A program made the translations under genes and the position numbers. The notes beneath the pieces were generated by a model. It made no database searches, was not told the origin of the DNA, and saw nothing but the letters and a program-made list of their open reading frames with translations. Below are positions 46,674 through 55,440 of a stretch of 64,000 nucleotides of DNA, in pieces. The stretch is from an uncultured Luteimonas sp. (GTDB taxonomy: Bacteria; Pseudomonadota; Gammaproteobacteria; Xanthomonadales; Xanthomonadaceae), in assembly GCA_938008415.1 (NCBI GenBank), contig CALLKI010000009.1:41550-105549 (forward strand), written 5' to 3'. Within the stretch, counting starts at the first letter, position 1, and each line of letters begins with the position of its first letter.

Positions 46674-48611
46674 TCATGGACGCGGCAGCGGCTCGTCGCG
46701 CCAGATCGCCACGTGCGGCACGCCGTCGGCGCCGATCCAGCCGCGGTACATGCCGGGGGTGTTGAACGGGAACGCGACGTTGCCCACGGCATCAAGCGCG
46801 ATCGCGCCGCCGTCGCCGCCGGCACGCGGGATCATCCGGTTGATCACGCGCTCGCCGGCGCCGGCCAGGCTCTCGCCCGCCAGGCGCATGCGCGCGCAGA
46901 TCTCGTGCGCGGCGGCGGTGCGGATGTAGAACTCGCCCCAGCCGGTGCCGGAGACCGCGCAGCGCTCATCGGCCCAGGTGCCGGCGCCGATGATCGGCGC
47001 GTCGCCGACGCGGCCGTAGCGCTTGTTGGTCATGCCGCCGGTCGAGGTGCCGGCCGCGAGGTGTCCGTCCGCGTCCAGCGCCACCGCGCCGACGGTGCCG
47101 AAATACGCCCTGGCCGGCGCTTCCGAATGCAGCGCATGCGGCCGGCTGTCGTCCTGCAGCGCCTTCTGCAGCTGGCGCCAGCGCTTCTCGGTCCGGAAGT
47201 ACGACGGGTCCACCAGCTCGATGCCCGCTTCCTTCGCGAATTGTTCGGCGCCGTCGCCGATCATCATCACGTGGCGCGACCTGTCCATGATCGCCCGCGC
47301 CAGCAGGATCGGGTTCTTCACCCGGTGCAGTCCGGCCGCGGCGCCGGCGCGGCCGGTGGCGCCGTCCATGATCGAGGTGTCCAGTTCGTTCCTGCCGTCG
47401 TGGGTGAACACCGCGCCGCGCCCGGCATTGAACATGGGCGCGTCCTCGAGCACGGTGATCGCGGCGGTCACCGCGTCCAGCGCCGGGCGGCCGGCGCGCA
47501 ACCGCTGGTAGCCCGCGCGCAGCGCAGCCGCGAGCGCCTCGCGCGCGGCGGCTTCCTCCTCCGGCGTCAGGTCGCCGGGCTCGACGCCGGCACCGCCGTG
47601 GATCGCCAGCAGCGGCGCCTGCAACGCGACCAGCACGCCGTCGCGCACCGCGTAGGCGCGCTCGGACATCGGCCGCTCGACCCGGCCGGACGGCAGGTGC
47701 AGCACCGAATCCACGCCGGCGGCGACCGTCTCCACCCGGTCCAGGTTCATCGGCTCGCCTTCCGCCTGCGCCTGCGCGAACCCGCCGCGCACCACGATCG
47801 CGCCGGCGCCCGGTTCGGCCGCGTACACGCGCGCGCTGCCGTCGGCCTCCACCGCCACCGCGGCGTCCTCGTCCACGCCCAGGCCGACCAGCGCCCGTCC
47901 GCCGCCGGCCATGGCCTCGGCCTTGGCGAGGAAGGCGATCAGCCGGCCGAGGCGGTCGCGCTCGCGGAAGTGGGTGTCGGTGACCACGCCGCGCAGCAGG
48001 GCGATGTGCAGGAACCCGGTCTCGATGGTGTTGGCCCCGCCCAGCGGGTCGGCCAGCGCCGCCGCGCTGCGCAGACTGCCGCCGTCCATCGCGCCGTAGA
48101 GGAACTCGCCCAGGATCGCCAGGCCGGCGCTGGTGCCGCCCAGCGGCTTGCCCGCGCGCACGTGCGCGTCGAGCACCTCGGCCACCGGCGTGCCGCGCCA
48201 GAAACGCACGTAGCGCGACTGGTCGCCACCGGCGATGAAGATGCCGTCGGCGCGGCGCAGGCTCTCGAGCACGGCCGGGTCGTAGGCCTGCCCGCGGCTG
48301 TCGAACACGAACGTCTCCACCGAGGCCACGCCGCCGATCCGGTCGTGGAACTCCTCGCCGATCTCCCCGGCCAGCGACGCGCGCAGGACCACGATGTGGC
48401 CGTTGCCGGCCTTGGCGAAGAACCAGCGCAGCGCGTCTGCGTTGCGGTCTCCGCCGCCCATCAGCAGCAGGCCCGGCGAGGTCCTGCCGGGGGTGGGCAG
48501 CGCGCGGTCGCCGGCCAGGTAGCGCTGCAGGCCGGACGCCATCGCGTCCGCCACGCAGGACAGCAGCAACGCCGCGGCAAGCAGCAGGGTTCGGCAGGTT
48601 CGTCCCGTCAT
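46674..48611 (-). CDS. secreted cyanophycinase - isoaspartyl peptidase/asparaginase fusion
   Basis: 645 residues, three parts. Signal peptide 1-26 (MTGRTCRTLLLAAALLLSCV, cleavage after AMA). Residues about 45-325: cyanophycinase-like S51 serine peptidase with GGDQ (128-131), nucleophile Ser161 in GGTSAG, THFRERDRLGRL (213-224) and GVDEDAA (245-251). Residues about 333-645: plant-type isoaspartyl peptidase/L-asparaginase (Ntn hydrolase) with IHGGAG (337-342), autoprocessing/nucleophile Thr506 in GTVGAV, TSTGG (522-526) and GDAPIIGAGTWA (536-547). CphB cuts cyanophycin to beta-Asp-Arg dipeptides and isoaspartyl peptidases split these, so one chain could do both. Maturation at Thr506 would separate the chains. 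The ATG at 48611 has AGAGGA upstream. Confidence 0.92.
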   Translation of the reverse strand: MTGRTCRTLLLAAALLLSCVADAMASGLQRYLAGDRALPTPGRTSPGLLLMGGGDRNADALRWFFAKAGNGHIVVLRASLAGEIGEEFHDRIGGVASVETFVFDSRGQAYDPAVLESLRRADGIFIAGGDQSRYVRFWRGTPVAEVLDAHVRAGKPLGGTSAGLAILGEFLYGAMDGGSLRSAAALADPLGGANTIETGFLHIALLRGVVTDTHFRERDRLGRLIAFLAKAEAMAGGGRALVGLGVDEDAAVAVEADGSARVYAAEPGAGAIVVRGGFAQAQAEGEPMNLDRVETVAAGVDSVLHLPSGRVERPMSERAYAVRDGVLVALQAPLLAIHGGAGVEPGDLTPEEEAAAREALAAALRAGYQRLRAGRPALDAVTAAITVLEDAPMFNAGRGAVFTHDGRNELDTSIMDGATGRAGAAAGLHRVKNPILLARAIMDRSRHVMMIGDGAEQFAKEAGIELVDPSYFRTEKRWRQLQKALQDDSRPHALHSEAPARAYFGTVGAVALDADGHLAAGTSTGGMTNKRYGRVGDAPIIGAGTWADERCAVSGTGWGEFYIRTAAAHEICARMRLAGESLAGAGERVINRMIPRAGGDGGAIALDAVGNVAFPFNTPGMYRGWIGADGVPHVAIWRDEPLPRP

Positions 48612-48717
48612 CCAGGGGTTCCTCTCGCGGATCGCTGTGGGATGGAGTGTTGAGACGAACGGGGGCGCGTTTTCCCCCGCCGTCCGATGGCACCATGCCG
48701 GGACCATGATGATCGGC

Positions 48718-48723
48718 TATCGT
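48718..48723 (+). promoter_or_regulatory. -10-like TATCGT before the sigma-factor gene
   Basis: TATCGT ends 7 nt before the ATG at 48731 and overlaps the alternative GTG start at 48722. If used, translation must begin at 48731 on a leaderless message. Confidence 0.4.
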
Positions 48724-48730
48724 GCCGGCC

Positions 48731-49306
48731 ATGGCCGCCGCGCTCGACCGCTGGTTCATCGAGCAGATCCTCGTCCACGAGGAGGCGCTGATGCGCTACC
48801 TCGCGCGCAACTGGCCGTGCCACGACGACCTGCCGGACCTGCGCCAGGACGTCTACGCGCGCGTGTACGAGGCCGCGGGCAGGGCCCTGCCGCAGCAGCC
48901 GAAGGCCTTCCTGTTCGCCACCGCCCGCCACCTGCTGGTGGACCGCGCCCGCCGCGGCAGGGTGGTCTCGATCGAGCCGGTGGGTGATTTCGAGTCCTTG
49001 AACGTCTTGGTGGATGACGTGTCGCCGGAACGCTGGTGCGGAGGCCGCCAGGTGCTCCGGCGGCTGGCCGAGGCCTTCGACCGCCTGCCGGACCGTTGCC
49101 GCGAGGTGGTCTGGCTGCGCCGGGTCGAACGGCTGTCGCAGAAGGAAGTGGCCGCGCGCCTGGGCATCACCGAGAAGACCGTGGAAAAGCACATCGCCAA
49201 GGGAATGCAGCTGATCGCAGAACACTTCTTCGGGGGCGTGCGCGGGCAAACTCGCGCAGCCCGCCGTGGCGGACATGCGCCGCTGGAAAGGCTCGGGGAG
49301 GATTGA
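48731..49306 (+). CDS. FecI-like ECF RNA polymerase sigma factor
   Basis: 191-residue ECF sigma factor. Region 2 covers about 17-76 (MRYLARNWPCHDDLPDLRQDVYARVYEAA ... FLFATARHLLVDRAR) and region 4 about 118-165 (FDRLPDRCREVVWLRRVERLSQKEVAARLGITEKTVEKHIAKG). It is of the FecI type by sequence and by the fecR and TonB-receptor genes behind it. It probably directs transcription of those genes when the receptor signals. Followed by fecR after 11 bp. The C-terminal 25 residues are a basic extension. Confidence 0.92.
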   Translation: MAAALDRWFIEQILVHEEALMRYLARNWPCHDDLPDLRQDVYARVYEAAGRALPQQPKAFLFATARHLLVDRARRGRVVSIEPVGDFESLNVLVDDVSPERWCGGRQVLRRLAEAFDRLPDRCREVVWLRRVERLSQKEVAARLGITEKTVEKHIAKGMQLIAEHFFGGVRGQTRAARRGGHAPLERLGED

Positions 49307-49317
49307 GGGCCGTGCCC

Positions 49318-50358
49318 ATGCGCGCACGCGACATCGAGGCGACCGCGGCGGCGTGGCTGGCGCGCCGCGACGCAGGCCCGCTGTCCCCGGAGGACGAGGC
49401 GGCGCTCGAGGCCTGGCTCGCGGCAGATCCCGCGCACAGGGTCGCCTGGCTGCGCCTGGAGGCGGCGTGGGCGGAAAGCGACCGCCTGCAGGCCCTCGGC
49501 GCGGGCCTGCGCGGCGACGGGCCGCCGCCACGCGGGGCCTGGCCAGGACTGGCGGGCACCGGCCCGGCCACTGGCGCCCCGGATCTGGGCGACGTACGGT
49601 TCCGCCCGCGCCGCGCGCGAAGGCGCGCCTGGCCCTGGGCCGCGGCCGCGGCCGTGGCGCTGCTGGCGCTGGCCGCGGGCTGGACCTGGTACGCCGCCAC
49701 CGGCATCGAGACCGCCACCTACCGCACCGCGCTCGGCCGCATCGACACCGTGCGGCTTCCCGACGGCTCGCAGGCCACGCTGTCCAGCGACAGCCGCGTC
49801 ACCGTGCGCCTGTCGCGCCGCGAGCGCCGCGTCGTCCTGGAACAGGGCGAGGCGTTCTTCGAGGCCGCGAAGGACGCCTCGCGCCCCTTCGTGGTCGCCG
49901 CGGGCGAGCGCCGCGTGGTCGTGGTCGGCACCCGGTTCTCGGTGCGCCGCGACGGCCCCGACCTGCGGGTGGTGGTGACCGAGGGCAGCGTGCGCCTGGA
50001 ATCGGCCCCGGCCGATGGCCGGCCACAGCCGGCGGCGCTGCTGCCGGCCGGCAGCGTCGCGCTGGCAAGGCGCGAGGGCGTGCTGGTGCGCACCGTGCCG
50101 CTGGCCGAGGCCGAGCAGCTGGTGGACTGGCGCAGCGGCCTGCTGGTGTTCCGCGACGTCACCCTCGCCGAGGCCGCCGCCGAGTTCAACCGCTACAACC
50201 GGCGCAAGATCGAGATCGCCGACGCCGAGGTCGCCAGCCTCCGGATCGGCGGCAGCTTCCGCTGGGAGAACGCCGAGGCCTTCGTCCGCCTGCTGGAGCA
50301 GGGATTCCCGGTCCGCGCCGACTACGGCCGCGACCGCATCATCCTGCGCGCCCCCTGA
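49318..50358 (+). CDS. FecR-family anti-sigma/signal relay protein
   Basis: 346-residue inner-membrane protein. N-terminal DUF4880 (about 5-50, AAAWLARRDAGPLSPEDEAALEAWLAADPAHRVAW) binds the sigma factor; one transmembrane helix about 104-125; periplasmic FecR domain (about 130-240, IDTVRLPDGSQATLSSDSRVTV ... VLEQGEAFFEAAKD); C-terminal STN-contacting DUF4974-like region (FRDVTLAEAAAEFNRYNRRKIEI). ATG 49318 has GAGGG 8 nt upstream; the GTG at 49312 is possible. Links the receptor at 50452 to the sigma factor at 48731. Confidence 0.92.
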   Translation: MRARDIEATAAAWLARRDAGPLSPEDEAALEAWLAADPAHRVAWLRLEAAWAESDRLQALGAGLRGDGPPPRGAWPGLAGTGPATGAPDLGDVRFRPRRARRRAWPWAAAAAVALLALAAGWTWYAATGIETATYRTALGRIDTVRLPDGSQATLSSDSRVTVRLSRRERRVVLEQGEAFFEAAKDASRPFVVAAGERRVVVVGTRFSVRRDGPDLRVVVTEGSVRLESAPADGRPQPAALLPAGSVALARREGVLVRTVPLAEAEQLVDWRSGLLVFRDVTLAEAAAEFNRYNRRKIEIADAEVASLRIGGSFRWENAEAFVRLLEQGFPVRADYGRDRIILRAP

Positions 50359-50451
50359 CCCGGCGCGCGGCGGCGGGGGATTTTTCGGGCTCGTTCGTCC
50401 TGATCGGGCAAGGCCCGAACCGTATCCGCACAACACCCGGAGGAAACTCCC

Positions 50452-53400
50452 TTGAAGCCGTCCCGACCCTTGCGCGTCCTCCTGCTGTCCCTGGCCTGTT
50501 CCGCGGCCCTCGCGGCCCAGGCGCAATCCCCGTTGCCGGCCGGCGTCGACATCCCGGCCGGCGACCTCGCCGCGGCCCTCGACGCCTACGCCCGGCAGAG
50601 CGGCATCCAGCTGATCTACCGCGCCGACCAGCTCCGCGGCGCGCGCACTCCGGGCGCGCGCGGCGAGCCGCGGCAGGCGCTCGACGCGCTGCTGCGCGGC
50701 AGCGGCTTCACGGCGCGCCACGACGACGCCACCGGCGCGGTGCTGATCGTGCAGCAGCCGCTGCTGGCGCAGGCCTCGGGCGTACCGGCGGTGGCGCTGC
50801 AGGCCGCGCCCGCCGCACCGGCTGTGGAGACCGAACCGGAGCCGACCGAACTGCAGACGGTGCAGGTGACCGGCTCGCGCATTCCGCGCACGCACATCGA
50901 GGGCCCGGCGCCGATCACCGTGATCACCGCCGAGGCGATCGAGGCGGGCGGCTTCACCAGCGTTCCGGACGTGCTGCAGTCGCTGACCCAGAACGGCGGC
51001 GAGACCCAGAGCCAGCAGTCGGCCGGCGGCGCGGACTTCTCGCCCGGCGCGCAGCAGGTGGACCTGCGCGCGCTCGGCCCGAACCACACCCTGGTGCTGG
51101 TCAACGGCCGCCGCATCGCCGACTTCCCGCTGCCGTTCGGCGGCCGCAGCAACTTCACCGACGTCTCCAGCCTGCCGCTGGGGATGATCGACCGCATCGA
51201 GGTGCTGACCGGCAGCGCCTCGGCGATCTACGGCTCGGATGCGATCTCGGGCGTGGTCAACTTCATCCTCAAGAAGCGCGCCGACGGCACCACCGTCGAC
51301 TACCGCTACGGCCAGACCGGGCGCGGTGACGCCGAATCGCACCGCCTGAACCTCTCCACCGGCTTCAGCCGCGGCGACTTCAACCTGGTCGCCGGCCTCG
51401 AATACCGCCGCCAGGACCCGCTGTGGGGCTTCGAGCGCGCCCAGCAGGACTCGACCTTCGACGGCCCCACCGCCAACTCGCGGCTGCCGCAACGCACCTT
51501 CCTGCGCACCGACTGGTGGGACGACTACATCGACCCGGGCGAGGACACCTGCGCCGCCCTCGCCCATCTCAACGAGGGCACGGTCGGCTACTACGAGCGC
51601 CCGCGCTACGGCTGGTACTGCGGCAGCGACCGCTCCGTCGCCTACCGCACCATCATCAGCAAGCGCGACGGCGTGAACACCTACGCCTCGTTGAGCTACC
51701 TGTTCGGCAACGGCGTGGAGTGGTTCGCCGACGTGCAGGCCGGGCGCCACGAGGTGTCGCTGTTCCGCGCGCCGCGCAGCTGGTCGCTGATGATGCCCGA
51801 CGGCAACGAGGAGGGCTATTTCTACAACGAGGCCACCGGCCAGATCGAATACTGGCAGCGGCAGTTCACGCTCGAGGAGATGGGCGGGCTGAAGAACGGC
51901 ATGGTCAACACCGTGCAGAAGACCTTCGGCTTCACCACCGGCTTCAAGGGCACCCTCTGGCGCGACTGGGACTACGAGGTGTCGCTGGGGCACTCGCAGT
52001 ACAAGGCCGACATCAGCTGGCCGCAGATCGTGGCCGCGCGCGCGAACCGGTTGTTCCTGGGCGAACAGCTGCCCGGCAGCTACCTGTGGCGCGGCGTCGA
52101 ATACCCGATCTTCAACGCCGACCCGGCGCGCCTGTACACGCCGCTGACGCCCTCGGAGTGGAACGACATCTTCGCCTACACCACCTACCACCCCGAGTCC
52201 GAGACCCAGACCCTGGCGCTGACGCTGACCCAGGCCGAACTGTTCTCCCTGCCCGGCGGCGCGGCCGGCTTCGCCGCCACCGCGGAACTGGGCCACCAGG
52301 GCTACGACCTCAATCCCGACCCGCTGGCCACGCAGTACTACTACTACAGCTGGAAGGACTCGGACGGCGCCGGCAGCCGCAACCGCTGGGCGGTCGCGGG
52401 CGAGCTGCGCATGCCGGTGCTCGACACGCTCAACCTGAGCCTCGCAGGCCGCTTCGACCAGTACCGCTTCGCCGGGCGCAAGCCCGACCGCTTCACCTGG
52501 AGCGCCGGCGTGGAATGGCGCCCGGTCGAGAGCCTGCTGGTGCGCGGCTCCTACGGCACCGCGTTCCGCGCCCCGGACCTGCACTACGTGTTCGCCGGCC
52601 CGGGCAACGACGAGACCTCGGTCGACGATTACTACCGCTGCGCCGTCGAGGAACCGGACGAGCGCATCGACGACTGCAGCTACCGCCGCGAGGGCATCAT
52701 CCGCAGCCGCGAGGGCAACAAGGACCTCGCGCCCGAGACCAGCACCTCGTGGACCCTGGGCTTCGTGTGGTCGCCGGCCGACTGGTTCGACATGTCGATC
52801 GACTGGTTCGACATCGACATGCGCGACCAGGTGCAGGACCTGCGCGCCAGCGAGGTGATGCGCTGGGAGGCCGACTGCCGGCTCGGCATCGAGGACATCA
52901 ACTCCGCCACCTGCCAGGACATGATCTCGCGCGTCACCCGCCTGTCCGACGGCAGCCTCTACGGCGTGCACGTCAACCCGATCAACATCGCGCGCGAGGG
53001 CACCAGCGGCCTGGACGCCAGCGCCAACCTGCGCTGGAACACCCGCATCGGCACCTTCCGCCTCGCCGCCGGCTACACCTGGGTGCACCGGCACGACATC
53101 CGCGAGTACCCGGACGTGGACGAGGTGGACATGTTCGCGATCAACAGCGGCTACGACATCCCGCGGACCAAGGCCAGCCTGCGCCTGAGCTGGGAACGCA
53201 ACGCGTGGTCCGCCTCGATCCAGGGCCGCCGCCTCGGCAGGCTGCCGAACGACGACTCGTACTACGAGATCTGGTCGCCGGAAGACGGCACCGACCCGTG
53301 GATCCCGGCCACCTACCGCTACAACGCCAACGTGCAGTACCGCTTCAGCGACCGTTCCAGGCTGTCGCTGACCGTGGTCAACCTGTTCGACAAGATGCCG

Positions 53401-53511
53401 CCGTACGACCCGACCTACACCGGCTACCCGTACTACGACATCTCGTGGTTCGACACGGAAGGCCGCAGCTTCTACCTGCAGTACACACACCGCTTCGGCG
53501 GCGCGCGCTGA
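50452..53511 (+). CDS. TonB-dependent outer-membrane receptor with STN signalling domain
   Basis: 1019 residues from a TTG start (GGAGGAAA 7-9 nt upstream). Signal peptide 1-24; STN secretin/TonB N-terminal domain about 30-102 (AGDLAAALDAYARQSGIQLIYRADQL); TonB-box-like TVQVTGSRIPR about 138-149; plug to about 265 (APITVITAEAIEAGG; DRIEVLTGSASAIYGSDAISGVVNFIL); then a 22-strand-type barrel ending YLQYTHRFGGAR. The STN domain and the upstream fecI-fecR mark it as a transducer. The VTGSRI plug class is common in organisms that take up peptides or other polymers, so an isoaspartyl peptide ligand is possible but unproven. Ends at a strong terminator. Confidence 0.95.
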   Translation: MKPSRPLRVLLLSLACSAALAAQAQSPLPAGVDIPAGDLAAALDAYARQSGIQLIYRADQLRGARTPGARGEPRQALDALLRGSGFTARHDDATGAVLIVQQPLLAQASGVPAVALQAAPAAPAVETEPEPTELQTVQVTGSRIPRTHIEGPAPITVITAEAIEAGGFTSVPDVLQSLTQNGGETQSQQSAGGADFSPGAQQVDLRALGPNHTLVLVNGRRIADFPLPFGGRSNFTDVSSLPLGMIDRIEVLTGSASAIYGSDAISGVVNFILKKRADGTTVDYRYGQTGRGDAESHRLNLSTGFSRGDFNLVAGLEYRRQDPLWGFERAQQDSTFDGPTANSRLPQRTFLRTDWWDDYIDPGEDTCAALAHLNEGTVGYYERPRYGWYCGSDRSVAYRTIISKRDGVNTYASLSYLFGNGVEWFADVQAGRHEVSLFRAPRSWSLMMPDGNEEGYFYNEATGQIEYWQRQFTLEEMGGLKNGMVNTVQKTFGFTTGFKGTLWRDWDYEVSLGHSQYKADISWPQIVAARANRLFLGEQLPGSYLWRGVEYPIFNADPARLYTPLTPSEWNDIFAYTTYHPESETQTLALTLTQAELFSLPGGAAGFAATAELGHQGYDLNPDPLATQYYYYSWKDSDGAGSRNRWAVAGELRMPVLDTLNLSLAGRFDQYRFAGRKPDRFTWSAGVEWRPVESLLVRGSYGTAFRAPDLHYVFAGPGNDETSVDDYYRCAVEEPDERIDDCSYRREGIIRSREGNKDLAPETSTSWTLGFVWSPADWFDMSIDWFDIDMRDQVQDLRASEVMRWEADCRLGIEDINSATCQDMISRVTRLSDGSLYGVHVNPINIAREGTSGLDASANLRWNTRIGTFRLAAGYTWVHRHDIREYPDVDEVDMFAINSGYDIPRTKASLRLSWERNAWSASIQGRRLGRLPNDDSYYEIWSPEDGTDPWIPATYRYNANVQYRFSDRSRLSLTVVNLFDKMPPYDPTYTGYPYYDISWFDTEGRSFYLQYTHRFGGAR

Positions 53512-53524
53512 GCGGTCCCGGGAC

Positions 53525-53554
53525 GGAAAAGCCCGCGTCGCCGCGGGCTTTTCC
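53525..53554. terminator. bidirectional intrinsic terminator
   Basis: A 13-bp perfect stem, GGAAAAGCCCGCG paired with CGCGGGCTTTTCC around a TCGC loop. A-run and T-run flank the GC stem, so it works on both strands, ending the TonB-receptor transcript and the convergent acyltransferase transcript. Confidence 0.9.
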
Positions 53555-53607
53555 ATGTCCGCATCCCGGGATCCCCGGCCGCGCCTCCGGGCGCGGACCG
53601 GGGACGT

Positions 53608-54213
53608 TCACTCGGTGCCGCGGTTCCTGCCCCGCCAGGGCCGGTACCACTCGCGCAGGGCCAGGATGTCGGCCTCCATGTCCTCGCCCGTGGTGAACAG
53701 CGGGCCGAGGCCGATGGTCTTCTCCGGGTAGTGGAAGTACGCCGGCAGGATCGGCACGCCGGCGCCGTGCGCGATCTTCCAGAAGCCGGTCTTCCAGCGC
53801 TCCACGCGCTTGCGCGTGCCTTCCGGCGCGAGCGTGTACCAGATGCGGGGCGAGTTGCGGATCAGCTCCACCGCCTGCTCCACCGTGCCCTGCGACCGGC
53901 TGCGGTCCACCGGGATCACGCCGAGCTTGCGCAGCAGCGGCCCCAGCGGCCACCAGAACAGCTGCGCCTTGCCGAGCACCCGGATCTCCAGGCCCAGCGC
54001 GAGCTTGGCCGCGAAGCCCCAGATCCCGTCCCAGTTGGACGAGTGCGGGGCGGCGATCACCACCAGCTTGGGCAGGTCCGGGAGCGTGCCCACCACCCGC
54101 CAGCCGCCGAGCCGCAGCACGGTGCGGCCGAGCCAGCGCGTGAAGGCGTTGGGCTTCACCCGTGGCGCGCTCGGCGGCAGCGGCGGCACCACGTCTTGCT
54201 GCGTTGCGGTCAT
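53608..54213 (-). CDS. lysophospholipid/1-acylglycerol-3-phosphate acyltransferase-like protein
   Basis: 201-residue PlsC-type acyltransferase. Catalytic motif HSSNWD (57-62), i.e. H-x4-D, and glycerophosphate motif PEGTRKR (130-136). Short length with no obvious transmembrane helix suggests a peripheral enzyme. PlsC itself has a different H-x4-D context (HQSNYD), so this is probably a paralogue acting on another acyl acceptor. The ATG at 54213 has GGAA 5 nt upstream. It begins 26 bp after the arfB stop, probably the same transcript. Confidence 0.85.
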   Translation of the reverse strand: MTATQQDVVPPLPPSAPRVKPNAFTRWLGRTVLRLGGWRVVGTLPDLPKLVVIAAPHSSNWDGIWGFAAKLALGLEIRVLGKAQLFWWPLGPLLRKLGVIPVDRSRSQGTVEQAVELIRNSPRIWYTLAPEGTRKRVERWKTGFWKIAHGAGVPILPAYFHYPEKTIGLGPLFTTGEDMEADILALREWYRPWRGRNRGTE

Positions 54214-54239
54214 CGCGGTTCCACGTCCCCCTGGCGCGG

Positions 54240-54644
54240 TCAGTCCCAATCGCGCCGGCCGCGCGACTGCTTGATCGTACTACGCCGGCGCTTTTCCCCG
54301 AGCCGGCGCTCGGCCGCCGCGCGCGGCGGCCGGGTCGGGATCCGCGCCTTCGGCGCGTGCAGCCCGGACGCGATGAACGCCTCGAGCCGGGCGCGGGCAT
54401 CCTCGCGGTTGCGCTCGAGGGTGCGGAACCGCTGCGCGCGGACCACCAGCACTCCGTCCGCGGTCAGGCGCCGGTCGCGCCTGGCCAGCAGCCGCTCGCG
54501 CACGTCGTCGGGCAGGGATGGCGAACGGGCCACGTCGAAACGCAGCTCGACCGCGGTCGCCACCTTGTTGACGTTCTGCCCGCCCGGCCCGGACGCGCGG
54601 ACGAAGCGTTCCTCGATCTCGTGCCCGGGGATGCGGATGCCCAT
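54240..54644 (-). CDS. arfB: ArfB-type peptidyl-tRNA hydrolase / ribosome rescue factor
   Basis: 134-residue class-I-release-factor-like protein (YaeJ). The GGQ motif is at 21-23 in RASGPGGQNVNK, and the basic C-terminal tail (RPPRAAAERRLGEKRRRSTIKQSRGRRD) that enters the empty mRNA channel is present. It lacks codon-recognition domains. It frees peptides from ribosomes stalled without a stop codon. ATG 54644 gives the family opening; the longer frame adds eleven unrelated residues. Confidence 0.93.
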   Translation of the reverse strand: MGIRIPGHEIEERFVRASGPGGQNVNKVATAVELRFDVARSPSLPDDVRERLLARRDRRLTADGVLVVRAQRFRTLERNREDARARLEAFIASGLHAPKARIPTRPPRAAAERRLGEKRRRSTIKQSRGRRDWD

Positions 54645-54689
54645 GGCGCCACACTGTCGCACGGCCCGGTCATCCACGGAATGCCGGCG

Positions 54690-55427
54690 TCAGCACGACG
54701 CCGTGGCCGCCATGTCCGCGGGCGCGGTGCCGGCAAGGTCCGGCGCATCGGGGAACAGCGCCACCGCGCGCATGAATTCCCCGTCCGGCGGCGCCTCCAC
54801 CGTGACGCGTTCCCCCGTGCCCGGATGCGTGAACCCGAGCCGCCAGGCGTGCAGCAGCATGCGATGGATGCCCAGCGACTTGAAGTTGCGGTTGTGCAGG
54901 CTGTCGCCGTGGCTGGTGTCGCCCACCAGCGGGTGGGAGGCGTGGCGCAGGTGGCGGCGGATCTGGCGGAAGCGCCCGGTTTCCGGCATCGCCCGCAGCA
55001 GCGCGTAGCGCGAGGTCGGGAAGCGCGCCGAGGGCATGTCCAGCTCCACCGTCGCCAGCCGCTCGAAGTGCGTCACCGCCGGTTTCTTCCGCGGCTTGCC
55101 GGGACCGCCGTCGATCGCGTGGTCGACGGTGAACCGCTCCTCCGGCCAGCCGCGGCAGACCGCGAGGTATTCCTTGCGCACCTCGCGCGACATCATCTGC
55201 CGCCCCAGCGCGGAAGCGGTGTCGTGGTCGAAGGCCAGCAGCAGGCAGCCGCTGGTGGCGCGGTCGAGCCGGTGCGCCACGAACACCTGGCGGCCGAACT
55301 GCGCGCGCAGGCGGTCGACGAGGAAGTCCTTCTCGCCGCCGGCGAACGGGCTCGGGTGGATCATCACCCCCGGCGGCTTGTTCACGACCGCCAGCCACGC
55401 GTCCACGTGCAACACCGGAACCGTCAT
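54690..55427 (-). CDS. truC: tRNA pseudouridine(65) synthase TruC-like
   Basis: 245-residue RluA-family pseudouridine synthase. Catalytic Asp55 is in HRLDRATSG (52-60). Strong likeness to TruC runs through KPAVTHFERLATVELD, FPTSRYALL, FRQIRRHLRHASHPLVGDTSHGD and IHRMLLHAWRLGFTHPGTGE, and the absence of an S4 domain also fits. TruC modifies U65 of certain tRNAs. The last 25 residues are an Ala-rich extension. It follows the propeller lipoprotein by 13 bp. Confidence 0.88.
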   Translation of the reverse strand: MTVPVLHVDAWLAVVNKPPGVMIHPSPFAGGEKDFLVDRLRAQFGRQVFVAHRLDRATSGCLLLAFDHDTASALGRQMMSREVRKEYLAVCRGWPEERFTVDHAIDGGPGKPRKKPAVTHFERLATVELDMPSARFPTSRYALLRAMPETGRFRQIRRHLRHASHPLVGDTSHGDSLHNRNFKSLGIHRMLLHAWRLGFTHPGTGERVTVEAPPDGEFMRAVALFPDAPDLAGTAPADMAATASC

Positions 55428-55440
55428 CGGCGTGGCGCGG

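Noticed and set aside
48612..53511. Reading the TonB receptor as a plain iron-siderophore receptor
   Set aside because: Not excluded, but no siderophore biosynthesis, ferric reductase, periplasmic binding protein or Fur-like box was recognised nearby, so it was not used as the call.
48853..53556. A 1567-codon open frame on the minus strand opposite the sigma factor, FecR and TonB receptor
   Set aside because: The composition is that of a shadow frame (Val/Gly/Arg repeats), without motifs or a ribosome-binding site, while the opposite strand has intact families.
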